Origin: Desulforegula conservatrix Mb1Pa | Lineage (GTDB): Bacteria; Desulfobacterota; Desulfobacteria; Desulfobacterales; Desulforegulaceae | Length of the DNA: 64,000 nt | Reading direction: 5' to 3' | Assembly: GCF_000426225.1 (NCBI RefSeq) | Contig: NZ_AUEY01000002.1 | Span: 1 to 64,000, forward strand | Part shown: positions 16,544 to 25,010 of the stretch, piece after piece | Numbering within the stretch: position 1 is the first letter of the stretch | Layout of the letters: each line of letters begins with the position of its first letter | Program-made: the position numbers and the translations under genes | Notes under the pieces: generated by a model | What the model saw: only the letters and a program-made list of their open reading frames with translations | Told to the model about the DNA's origin: nothing | The model's database searches: none

Positions 16544-17788
16544 ATGAGTAAAAAAGACGACACGAATGACAAGCTTTTCTGTTCCTTTTGCGGAAAAAAT
16601 CAGAAGGAAGTAAAAAAGCTCATAGCAGGGCCTGCCGTATATATTTGTGATGAATGTATCCAGCTCTGCAGTGAGATAATAGAGGAAGAAGATTCCAAGT
16701 CATATGAAAGCCCCAAAAGGGTCATGACGCCGAAGGAAATCAAGACCGCGCTGGATGAGTACGTGATTGAGCAGGATTTTGCCAAAAAGGCTCTTGCCGT
16801 TGCAGTCCGTAATCACTACAAGCGCCTTGAGTCATCCGTGTCTTCAAATGAAGTGGAAATACAGAAGAGTAATATTCTTCTGATCGGTCCGACAGGAAGT
16901 GGTAAAACGCTGCTTGCCCAGACCCTTGCAAGATTCCTTGAGGTTCCTTTCACAATTGCGGACGCCACATCTCTGACCGAGGCCGGATACGTTGGTGAGG
17001 ATGTTGAGAACATAATTCTTTCTCTTCTCCAGAACGCTGACTATGATGTGGAAAAAGCCCAGCGCGGAATCGTCTATATAGATGAAATAGACAAGATTGC
17101 CATGAGGGGCGACAATCCGTCGATCACAAGGGATGTGTCAGGCGAGGGTGTTCAGCAGGCACTTCTGAAAATAATCGAAGGTACCATGGCAAGCGTTCCT
17201 CCGAAAGGCGGGCGTAAGCATCCCCAGCAGGATTTCGTCAAAGTTGACACCACCAACATTCTTTTCATAGTTGGTGGGACTTTTAATGGCCTCGAAAAAA
17301 TTGTATCCAAAAGAATGGGCCAGAAAGCCATGGGCTTCGGGGCAAAGATCACATCCCAAGAGCCTGCTAAGAGAACTGATATTCTTAATGATATAAAGGT
17401 AGAAGACCTTGTTAAATATGGAATGATACCTGAATTTCTTGGCAGACTGCCTGTTGTAACAATGCTTGATGAGCTAACCGAAGAGTCTTTAATCAAGATT
17501 CTGACAGAACCTAAAAATGCTCTTATCAAGCAGTTCCAGAAGCTTTTTGAGATAGAAGGTGTCAAGCTCAGATTTACAGACGGCGCTCTCAAAGCCATAG
17601 CCAAAGAAGCCGTTCAAAGAAAATCAGGAGCTCGAGGGCTTAGGGCAATAATTGAATCATCGATGCTCGATATAATGTATGAAATTCCTTCCCTGCCTGA
17701 TGTAAAAGAATGCATTATCGGGGAAGAAGTGATTCTTAAAAAAGAAGCTCCTATTCTGATATATGAACAAAGTCAGAAGCATGCCTGA
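16544..17788 (+). CDS. clpX: ATP-dependent Clp protease ATP-binding subunit ClpX
   Basis: 414 residues. The N-terminal zinc-binding domain has Cys13, Cys16, Cys35 and Cys38. Walker A is GPTGSGKT (115-122) and Walker [11 protein letters not shown]. The ClpP-docking loop contains the family IGF-like tripeptide as MGFGA (QKAMGFGAK). Sensor 2 is ARGLRAI. It unfolds tagged proteins and passes them to ClpP. Followed by a strong terminator, so lon has its own transcription. Confidence 0.98.
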   Translation: MSKKDDTNDKLFCSFCGKNQKEVKKLIAGPAVYICDECIQLCSEIIEEEDSKSYESPKRVMTPKEIKTALDEYVIEQDFAKKALAVAVRNHYKRLESSVSSNEVEIQKSNILLIGPTGSGKTLLAQTLARFLEVPFTIADATSLTEAGYVGEDVENIILSLLQNADYDVEKAQRGIVYIDEIDKIAMRGDNPSITRDVSGEGVQQALLKIIEGTMASVPPKGGRKHPQQDFVKVDTTNILFIVGGTFNGLEKIVSKRMGQKAMGFGAKITSQEPAKRTDILNDIKVEDLVKYGMIPEFLGRLPVVTMLDELTEESLIKILTEPKNALIKQFQKLFEIEGVKLRFTDGALKAIAKEAVQRKSGARGLRAIIESSMLDIMYEIPSLPDVKECIIGEEVILKKEAPILIYEQSQKHA

Positions 17789-17873
17789 CAAGTATTTTTT
17801 GCATGTATATCCATGCATATTTGCATAAAATATGCTGCCGAGAGAACTGTGACTACAGAATTTGATTAAAAAG

Positions 17874-17913
17874 ATGCGGGCTTGCCTTGAATAAGGTAAA
17901 CCCGCATTTTATT
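17874..17913 (+). terminator. Terminator after clpX
   Basis: ATGCGGGCTTGCCTT-GAAT-AAGGTAAACCCGCAT is a long stem with few mismatches, followed by TTTATTT. It separates the clpPX transcript from lon. Confidence 0.85.
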
Positions 17914-17986
17914 TGGAATGCTAAAACCAGGGTTTATAGCCCTTTTTTATAAAAACGATTCAAGACTTCAGTATCAAAAGATGAAT

Positions 17987-18010
17987 GCGTCTTGAAAAAG
18001 ACGCTTTCTT
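17987..18010 (+). promoter_or_regulatory. Leader hairpin upstream of lon
   Basis: GCGTCTT-GAAA-AAGACGC is a perfect 7-bp stem with a stable GNRA loop, followed by TTTCTT. It ends about 40 bp before the lon start. It could be an attenuator-like or stabilising leader element. Confidence 0.45.
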
Positions 18011-18045
18011 GGATTGTGCTGCTTTCGTAATAAACAAGGTGGACG

Positions 18046-20454
18046 ATGATAAACCTTTCAAAATTATTCAAAAACGACCCAGACAGCCCGGAAAGACTGA
18101 TCCTGCCGACTCTGCCGCTACGTGATATGGTTGTTTTTCCGCATATGGTGGCTCCTCTTTTTGCCGGAAGAAAAAAATCAATAAACGCTCTGACAGAGGC
18201 AATGAACAGGGATAGAAACATCTTTCTTGTTTCCCAGTTGAATCCTGCAGTTGAAGAGCCTGAAGAAAAAGACATTAACGCAATAGGAACCATAGGAAAG
18301 GTTCTTCAGATACTCAAACTTCCTGATGGCAATGTTAAAGCACTTATTGAAGGGCATGTCAGGGCCAGGATTACAGAATTTACAAAGCATGAAGATTTTT
18401 TCGAGACATCAGTGGAAGTGATGACAGAAAAAATGGTTGCCCCGGCAGACGGAGAAGCTCTTTCCAGGGCTATACTGGAAAGCTTCAGGGAATATGCTGA
18501 AATCAATAAGAAAATACCCAAGGAAGCAACCCTTGCCATAGGTTCCATTGAAGATCCGGGCAGACTTGTGGATGTGGTGGCCGCCCAGCTTCCATTCAGA
18601 AATCCCGAAAAACAGCGTATTCTTGAAGAAATGGAGGTTGAGGCTCGTCTCAATCATGTCCTTGAACTGATAAACACAGAAATTGAGATATTCAGGGTCG
18701 ATCAGAAAATCAAGGGTCGTGTCAAGACCCAGATGGAAAACGTTCAGAAAAAATACTATCTTAACGAGCAGATGCGGGCCATAAAGCGCGAGATGGGGGA
18801 AGAGGAAACCGACAGGGACGAGCTCGGCGAACTTGAAAAGCGCATAAAGAAAAAAAAGATGTCCAAGGAGGGCGCAACAAAGGCAAAACATGAATTCGAC
18901 AAGCTCAGGCAGATGTCGCCCATGTCTGCCGAAGCCGCCATTTCCAGAAATTATATAGACTGGCTTCTTTCACTGCCCTGGTACGACAAATCAAAAATCA
19001 CCCATGACCTGGATGCGGCCGAGGCTATTTTGAACGAAGATCATTATGGCCTGCAAAAACCCAAGGAAAGGATTGTTGAGTATCTCGCGGTACAGGCGCT
19101 TGTCGAAAAAATAAGAGGCCCCATTCTATGTTTTGTCGGGCCTCCTGGCGTAGGAAAAACATCGCTCGCAAAATCTGTGGCAAGGGCAACGGGGCGCAAA
19201 TACATTAGAATATCGCTCGGCGGAGTTAAGGATGAGGCCGAAATCAGGGGGCACAGAAGAACCTATGTGGGAGCTCTTCCAGGCAAAATCATACAATCCC
19301 TTAAAAAAGTCGGGGTAAACAACCCTGTGGTCTGTCTTGACGAGGTTGACAAGATGACCATGGATTTCCGGGGAGATCCGTCTTCGGCCCTTCTAGAGGT
19401 TCTTGATCCGGAACAGAACAGCGCATTCAACGACCATTACCTGGACGTTGATTATGATCTTTCTGATATCATGTTCATAACAACGGCAAATACGCTCCCT
19501 GACATCCCTCTTCCTCTCCAGGACAGGATGGAAATCATAAGGATTGCCGGATATACGGAGCACGAAAAATATGAAATAGCCGTTCGACATCTTATTCCGA
19601 AGCAGATAGAAGCCAATGGCCTTGACAAGGATTATGTCCAGTTTACGGCACCTGCGGTATACAAAATAATAAGAGAGTTTACGCGCGAAGCCGGAGTCAG
19701 GAATATGGAGCGAGAGATTGCTTCCATATGCAGAAAAATAGCCAGGGAGCAGGCAAAAGACAGAGACAATAAAAAGAAATTCGAAATAAAATCGAGTCTG
19801 ATCACAAAATATCTGGGCCAGCAGAAATTCAGGATCGGCTATGCTGAAAGTACGGATCAAATCGGGATAGTTACAGGAATGGCATGGACCCAGACAGGAG
19901 GAGAGCTTCTGTGCGTCGAGGCCGTTGCCATTCCCGGCAAGGGAGAACTCATCGTAACCGGAAAACTTGGCGACGTGATGAAAGAATCTGCAAGGGCTGC
20001 TGTGAGCTATGTCCGGTCAAGGTGCGAGGCCCTTAATATAGATCCTGATTTTTATAAATCCCTTGATCTTCACATACATATTCCTGAAGGAGCAATTCCC
20101 AAAGATGGGCCATCAGCGGGGATTGCAATGTGCACGTCAATAGTGTCCGTTCTCACAAGATGCCCTGTGGACAGAACTGTGGCAATGACCGGAGAGATTA
20201 CTCTCAGGGGCCGGGTCCTTCCCATTGGAGGATTGAGGGACAAGATTCTGGCTGCCCACAGAGGCGGAATTAAAAAAATACTGGTTCCAAAGGAGAATGA
20301 ACGAGACCTTGCCGAACTACCTCCGGCAGTTGCCAAACAGCTTGAAATAAAGCTTGTGGATCACATGGATGAAGTTCTTGCTGCTTCTCTGCTCACAAAA
20401 TCTGTTCGCATAAGCAGCTCCATATACGAAGAAAAAAATATAAATTTAACATAG
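18046..20454 (+). CDS. lon: ATP-dependent protease Lon (LonA)
   Basis: 802 residues, a complete LonA. The N-terminal substrate-binding domain begins LPTLPLRDMVVFPHM. Walker A is GPPGVGKT (365-372) and Walker B VVCLDEVDKM. The protease domain has the Ser-Lys dyad in KDGPSAGIAM (Ser near 690) with the lysine in GGLRDKILAAHR. It degrades misfolded and regulatory proteins in the cytoplasm. AAGGTGGACG precedes the ATG. It ends 57 bp before tRNA-Val and has no visible own terminator before the tRNA promoter. Confidence 0.97.
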   Translation: MINLSKLFKNDPDSPERLILPTLPLRDMVVFPHMVAPLFAGRKKSINALTEAMNRDRNIFLVSQLNPAVEEPEEKDINAIGTIGKVLQILKLPDGNVKALIEGHVRARITEFTKHEDFFETSVEVMTEKMVAPADGEALSRAILESFREYAEINKKIPKEATLAIGSIEDPGRLVDVVAAQLPFRNPEKQRILEEMEVEARLNHVLELINTEIEIFRVDQKIKGRVKTQMENVQKKYYLNEQMRAIKREMGEEETDRDELGELEKRIKKKKMSKEGATKAKHEFDKLRQMSPMSAEAAISRNYIDWLLSLPWYDKSKITHDLDAAEAILNEDHYGLQKPKERIVEYLAVQALVEKIRGPILCFVGPPGVGKTSLAKSVARATGRKYIRISLGGVKDEAEIRGHRRTYVGALPGKIIQSLKKVGVNNPVVCLDEVDKMTMDFRGDPSSALLEVLDPEQNSAFNDHYLDVDYDLSDIMFITTANTLPDIPLPLQDRMEIIRIAGYTEHEKYEIAVRHLIPKQIEANGLDKDYVQFTAPAVYKIIREFTREAGVRNMEREIASICRKIAREQAKDRDNKKKFEIKSSLITKYLGQQKFRIGYAESTDQIGIVTGMAWTQTGGELLCVEAVAIPGKGELIVTGKLGDVMKESARAAVSYVRSRCEALNIDPDFYKSLDLHIHIPEGAIPKDGPSAGIAMCTSIVSVLTRCPVDRTVAMTGEITLRGRVLPIGGLRDKILAAHRGGIKKILVPKENERDLAELPPAVAKQLEIKLVDHMDEVLAASLLTKSVRISSSIYEEKNINLT

Positions 20455-20467
20455 GCTATTTTTTATC

Positions 20468-20496
20468 TTGACATATGAAGCGCCCATTGATAGATA
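20468..20496 (+). promoter_or_regulatory. Promoter of the tRNA-Val/tRNA-Asp operon
   Basis: TTGACA (20468-20473), 17-bp spacer, TAGATA (20491-20496), placing the start about 8-10 bases before tRNA-Val. Confidence 0.6.
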
Positions 20497-20511
20497 TGCC
20501 TTGTTTTTGGC

Positions 20512-20587
20512 GGGCGAATAGCTCAGCTGGGAGAGCAACGGCCTTACAAGCCGTAGGTCACAGGTTCGATCCCTGTTTCGCCCACCA
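20512..20587 (+). tRNA. tRNA-Val (TAC)
   Basis: 76 nt with encoded CCA. The acceptor stem is GGGCGAA/TTCGCCC, the anticodon arm ACGGC-CTTACAA-GCCGT (anticodon UAC), and the T arm contains GGTTCGATCCC. Confidence 0.96.
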
Positions 20588-20600
20588 CCTAAAACACCAC

Positions 20601-20679
<79 letters not shown>

Positions 20680-20690
20680 ATAAAATCAAG

Positions 20691-20720
20691 GGGTTAGGTT
20701 GAAAAACCTGACCCTTTTTT
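20691..20720 (+). terminator. Element-borne terminator after tRNA-Asp
   Basis: GGGTTAGGTT-GAAA-AACCTGACCC followed by six T. It lies 13 bp inside the element, so the element replaces the terminator that integration separated from tRNA-Asp (the original-looking one is at 34453). Confidence 0.85.
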
Positions 20721-20737
20721 ATTTGGTCTTTTTTTCA

Positions 20738-20759
20738 TTTCCAACCTTATTTCCAACCT
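20738..20759. repeat. Left-end pair of TTTCCAACCT repeats (candidate arm sites)
   Basis: TTTCCAACCT occurs at 20738-20747 and 20750-20759 as direct repeats spaced 12 bp. The same 22-bp block recurs at the other end of the element. This is the arrangement expected of arm-type binding sites of tyrosine recombinases. Confidence 0.7.
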
Positions 20760-20768
20760 CCAGGACAA

Positions 20769-21164
20769 TTAATATTCATCAGTGAACCTGACGCTGAAAG
20801 TTGTTACTTCTTCCTCTCTGGGTTTTTCAATCTTTTGATTAGGGTTCCAGCCTTCGAATCTCTGATAGCAAAGCTTTGCTGCCGGAATGTTTCCAGCTAT
20901 TGCTCTTCTAAATACCGTATCATCAACTTTCATTAGCTTGAGGCTGTATCTTTGTCTTCTGATTTCAAGACACTGCTTTTCAATTTCATCGAGTTCTTCA
21001 GGTGTAAAATGCTTGTACATAGCTTGCTTTGAAATTCCGAGGGCCTGCCTTGCTATTTCCTGCCTTGATAATTCGCCAGGAGGCAAAATACTCCAGAACT
21101 CCATAAGCTCATTTTTATATTTTTCTTTTTTAGAGTCTTCAGATTTAAAGATTACGGTATCCAC
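20769..21164 (-). CDS. TerS-like (small terminase-like) HTH protein
   Basis: 131 residues from the preferred GTG (GGAG five bases upstream); a TTG at 21203 is an in-frame alternative. A helix-turn-helix segment, LSRQEIARQALGISKQAMYKHF, is followed by helices and VFRRAIAGNIPAAKLCYQRF, then GWNPNQK. The pattern of an HTH followed by a GN-x-AAKL helix and a G-W/Y-x-P end resembles homeodomain-type phage small terminase subunits, which recognise DNA for packaging. No large terminase is present. In satellites such a protein redirects a helper phage's packaging. The match is by eye; a plain HTH regulator is the alternative. Confidence 0.5.
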   Translation of the reverse strand: MDTVIFKSEDSKKEKYKNELMEFWSILPPGELSRQEIARQALGISKQAMYKHFTPEELDEIEKQCLEIRRQRYSLKLMKVDDTVFRRAIAGNIPAAKLCYQRFEGWNPNQKIEKPREEEVTTFSVRFTDEY

Positions 21165-21269
21165 TTTAGCTCCTTGTTTGAATGATAGAAAAAATTCAGT
21201 CAACTTTGGTCAACCATGATGATTATGTCGGGCGTATAAATAGCCCGACGTTGTCACCATATTTAATTG

Positions 21270-23750
21270 TTATGCAGGAATTCGTTCAGGTGCGTCTGAT
21301 AAACTAAACTCGAACGAATTTAACGAATTTAATTGTTTTTCGATATAATCATCTGATTTTAAAACAATATTTTGACCTTGAGGTATACTGGCTTTATTGC
21401 CTGACCCATACGAATTTATAAACTCATAAGGTTTTGCATCAGAAAGAGCTTTAATCCGAAATATAGTTGTTGGTTTTTTGCTTTTACCTTTGATTTTCTC
21501 TGAAACGATTATGTGTTCAAGCTCTTTAAGGGCCTCTTCAAGCTTGCTCTTAGAATAATTATTTCCAAGATTCTTTATCAATTCGGTTGATGTTACCTGT
21601 CCTTTCTCAATTATTTTATAAATTTTTGCAGCAAGACCGCTGAGTTGGGTTTCCTTAAAAATATGCCGAGCAGACGCCTCGCTATACCTCCAGAATGACT
21701 GAGCAGCTTGTAGATGAACTTTTTTTATGCTTTCAGACGAATCAAGAATCGCATATATTAGAGAAAGTCTGATCATATGTGCTTCTGCCCTTCCAAGAAT
21801 TGACCCTATTGATCCGGGTATTTCAGCCGAAATTTCAGGGTATATTTTAGCCCACATCATCCTGGCTTCATCATCAAAATTCAGCCTGCCAACTTTTTTT
21901 GAATATTTGATAGCTTCATTTATTTTGCATTGTATTCCCATAACCTCATGCTCTGGCATTGGCTCTGGAAACGGTATGATCTTTTTTCGGCTTGCAGATA
22001 TCCACAGAAAACGATTTGCAAAGCCTGTGTGAGCTTCAAGATTCGGAAGATGGGCTTTCATCTCTATCTCAGTGCAATGGGCTACAATCCCAACATGGGC
22101 ATTGGTTGTGCGGATTTTAGTTGTTTTTGTAAGAGGATCAGAACTCCCTGAATCAAATAAATACCTAAGATTGGCAGAAAGTGTATTCCCTTCTCGCTTC
22201 ATGGATTTAAGAGCCGCCCCAAGTTCTGAGTCATTCACGTAAAGTCTTTTGTCTGAAACTCCTGGATCAACTGTTTTATAGGTATCTTTGTCCGAATTCC
22301 ATTCCTTGACTTCATCTCTGACCGCTTGAACGATGCCCTCACCTGAACTTAATGGGCCGGGCGAAGTTTGTGCAGCTCCTTCAAAATCAAAAAATTTGTC
22401 TATGGGTTTTGCACTTGTTCCTTTTCTTGCTTTAGAAGATGTTCCGATTATTGCGACATATTCATTGGTATAGTGTTCAGAGTCTCCAACCGCATAATAT
22501 GTATGACGTCCAGCTTCCACCCCAAATCTTACAAGGAAGGTTGAAAGCACTGCCGCAGGGTCAGCTTCACTTGATCTGCACGCAAGCCTCACCGCATCAC
22601 CTGCAATACCATAAAACGCATCTGCACCCATTTCAGGAAGCTGTGAAGGCAGAAAATGTATTTCTTCTTCAGCGCCATCATTAAGAGTATCAATACTAAT
22701 GCTGTCAGGGGTTTTTGCGGAATTGATCTGCTTCTTAACTTCTTCAGGCCCTCTTAATTGATACAGGTCATTAAAATCTATGGAATTGGAATGATTGTCA
22801 TCGAGTTTTGGCACTGCCACTAATGATCTTGAATCCCTGGCGGCTTCCATTGCTTTCTGGACTCCGATATTTCCCTCCTGTCTTGCTATGTCATTATCAG
22901 CACAAATTATAATTTTCCTTTTGGTAATTTTGCTGACAAGCATGGCAACAGCCTTCAAGTTATGGCAGTCCAAAGCGCAAAAAACCTCATACCCTGTTGC
23001 CATAAATATACTGGCGCAGGTTGCGTAACCTTCACCAATGCAAGCAGGCCCGTTTTCATCTCCTGGCAGTCTGAAGAAGCAACCGCCCTTTTCTCCCTGA
23101 AAGAGAAATTTTTTGATGAAGCGAGCTTTATTCAATGAATCAATTGAATCGATTTTTTTAATAAAGAGGAGAGAGCGAATTTCACCGCTGATATTAGTGA
23201 TAGGGACTATGAGCGTTTTATTGCTGGCTCTTCTTAATCCGAATGAAGGCACGTTTTTTTCAGCCAGATAAGAATCATCATAGTCATAAACGGGCTGCGC
23301 CGAATCAAATATTTTTCTGGCTTTTTCAGCTGCGCGGTCTTTTTGAACCTTCAGTTCAGCCTCATACTTTTCTTTGCAGGATTCTATATATTTATTGATT
23401 CGTTCCCTTTCATCAGAGTCAATGCGTCCCCAGTCTTTCTGCTTGCTGTGCCATTTATTGAATGGCGACTTTCTCCAGTCGCCGAAAAGAACCACTGCAA
23501 GAATTTCGTCATTGGAAAAAGCCAGATACCAGCCAGATTTTTCACCATTAACATCTTCACTGGTTTTGAATCTTTGAAGTCTATCAAATGATATTGATTC
23601 AGGTGCGCTTCCGATTCTGGAGTATATTGCATCAAGAATTTTTTCGTGCGAAGAGGAGGCATTAAATAGAGCTTTCGAGGAGGTATTTTCAACTCCGTTG
23701 TTTTTTTTGTTAAAATATGTCATATACTCCTTAAGGGAATAAGGGATCAT
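21270..23750 (-). CDS. Toprim/DUF3987 replication protein (primase-helicase-like)
   Basis: 826 residues. The N-terminal half resembles P4-type primases, with a Toprim fold: GEGYATCASIFMATGYEV (catalytic glutamate), then IIICADND and IDFNDLY, about residues 240-330. The C-terminal half is DUF3987-like, with a nucleotide-binding-like loop IIGTSSKARKGTSAKP (a degenerate Walker A) near residue 440 and a helical tail. Such proteins start replication of integrated elements and satellites. Two starts are possible: ATG 23750, or ATG 23723 with AAGGAG only three bases away. It is preceded by the AlpA-like gene and followed by the TerS-like gene on the same strand. Confidence 0.75.
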   Translation of the reverse strand: MIPYSLKEYMTYFNKKNNGVENTSSKALFNASSSHEKILDAIYSRIGSAPESISFDRLQRFKTSEDVNGEKSGWYLAFSNDEILAVVLFGDWRKSPFNKWHSKQKDWGRIDSDERERINKYIESCKEKYEAELKVQKDRAAEKARKIFDSAQPVYDYDDSYLAEKNVPSFGLRRASNKTLIVPITNISGEIRSLLFIKKIDSIDSLNKARFIKKFLFQGEKGGCFFRLPGDENGPACIGEGYATCASIFMATGYEVFCALDCHNLKAVAMLVSKITKRKIIICADNDIARQEGNIGVQKAMEAARDSRSLVAVPKLDDNHSNSIDFNDLYQLRGPEEVKKQINSAKTPDSISIDTLNDGAEEEIHFLPSQLPEMGADAFYGIAGDAVRLACRSSEADPAAVLSTFLVRFGVEAGRHTYYAVGDSEHYTNEYVAIIGTSSKARKGTSAKPIDKFFDFEGAAQTSPGPLSSGEGIVQAVRDEVKEWNSDKDTYKTVDPGVSDKRLYVNDSELGAALKSMKREGNTLSANLRYLFDSGSSDPLTKTTKIRTTNAHVGIVAHCTEIEMKAHLPNLEAHTGFANRFLWISASRKKIIPFPEPMPEHEVMGIQCKINEAIKYSKKVGRLNFDDEARMMWAKIYPEISAEIPGSIGSILGRAEAHMIRLSLIYAILDSSESIKKVHLQAAQSFWRYSEASARHIFKETQLSGLAAKIYKIIEKGQVTSTELIKNLGNNYSKSKLEEALKELEHIIVSEKIKGKSKKPTTIFRIKALSDAKPYEFINSYGSGNKASIPQGQNIVLKSDDYIEKQLNSLNSFEFSLSDAPERIPA

Positions 23751-23817
23751 TCAGAGGCCCCATGTTCCCCTGTTAGGTTGAATTACAATTGTCTAAGGTT
23801 TAATTCTTCTACGCTAC

Positions 23818-23843
23818 GCCCTGATGTGACCAGACATCAGGGC
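23818..23843. other. Hairpin between the AlpA-like gene and the primase gene
   Basis: GCCCTGATGT-GACCAG-ACATCAGGGC is a perfect 10-bp stem. The T-rich side (ATTTTCTT) follows on the plus strand, so on the transcribed minus strand it is not a normal terminator and may shape read-through. Confidence 0.55.
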
Positions 23844-23849
23844 ATTTTC

Positions 23850-24083
23850 TTAAGAATTGTTCCCTTCAACATAAATCATCTTTTCCATTAGATATTCATC
23901 GCAGACTGTTACGTTGTATAAGACCCTGTTGCCGTGTTTTGCGTAAGGAAAGCCTTTTCTGTGGAATCTGTCTTGCTGGAGTTTTGCTATGCTTATGCTA
24001 TAACGCTGTGCAGCTTCTTTCTCGTTAATAAAAACTGCCTGGTTCGTTGATCTGTTGCTAAAATCATTAGAAAAATTATTCAA
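23850..24083 (-). CDS. AlpA/excisionase-like HTH protein
   Basis: 77 residues. The core FINEKEAAQRYSISIAKLQQDR, then GFPYAKHGNRVLYN and a YLMEKM tail, is the winged-HTH pattern of AlpA/MerR-like excisionases, in which the protein binds DNA at element ends and steers integrase or regulates it. The TTG start has GGAG seven bases upstream. It lies upstream of the replication gene on the same strand, the usual place for a master switch of a P4- or PICI-like element. Confidence 0.7.
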   Translation of the reverse strand: MNNFSNDFSNRSTNQAVFINEKEAAQRYSISIAKLQQDRFHRKGFPYAKHGNRVLYNVTVCDEYLMEKMIYVEGNNS

Positions 24084-25010
24084 ATTCTCTCCTCATTTTA
24101 AATGTGTTTTTAAGCTATCCTGTTTAGAATAGCTGATGCTCGTTCTGTTCATCATGTTTCTATTCTATGTTTAATTCATCTTCCTCCTTTCATATTTTTT
24201 AATTGATGTTATGGGCTGCTATTAATCATTTTTCTCTTTTATCTGTTTTGCAAAATAACATTCTTTATGGAAGAATCAAGTGTAAAAATAATAAAGTAAA
24301 TAATTGATTTTAAATCATTAATTAAAAATAATAATAAGCATTTGATGCAAAACTATTATTCTGAAGCCGAAGGAATTCTGACTTTGAAAATGTTATGCGT
24401 GATGAGTTTGTCTCTAAATATAAAAATGATATTATCTGTAAAAGCTCTGGGGCTTTCAAGTGGTGTGCTTGGGCAGATTTGAGGCTTATGTAAGAATTAG
24501 AATAGTTTTTGACCTGTCCTTCAGGTGGACTGTCCAGATACAACCTTTTAGTGATCATTAAAACCTGTCTGTTTGAGAGTTATTGATAGTTATCGCGGCA
24601 AATTATATTTCCTTTTGCCTTGTGTCTGCTATTTACATCATGTAGTTGTATCCTAATTTTCAAAGCACAAAATACATTTAATATATAAGTTTATTTTTAT
24701 GATTTCGTCAAGCTTATGAGTGCTTTCTATCTATTATTTTTGACTTTTTTGACTTGTAACAGTTTTTATGCTCACATTTGAGTTATGCTTTATTAAAAAG
24801 CGGATATAACCCAGAAGATATGAGGCAAATATCTTGAATTAGATAATCTCATCGCGCCCGGTGCTTTGTTTCTTTTCATGTTTTCAAGCCAAGCACCAAT
24901 CTAACATCGCGGAAAAAAAATAGTTTGAAAGCACCCGGATACCAGAAAAGCTCGGACATAGATCATCTGTTTTAGTTATGAATGGATATTAGATCTGCAT
25001 TTAGGCTGTA
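24084..25010. other. AT-rich non-coding gap in the island
   Basis: About 930 bp, much richer in A/T than the flanks, between the AlpA-like start and the hsdR stop. A 78-codon minus-strand ORF (24322-24558) has no recognisable features. A dense AT block with overlapping palindromic words (AATTGATTTTAAATCATTAATT, about 24301-24322) and a 7-bp stem (GGTGCTT/AAGCACC, about 24859-24898) are visible. It could hold the promoter of the alpA-primase operon and a replication origin, but I cannot identify iterons. Confidence 0.4.

Noticed and set aside
24322-24558. 78-codon minus-strand open frame in the island gap
   Set aside because: No ribosome site, no domain, low-complexity composition; kept only as part of the gap description.
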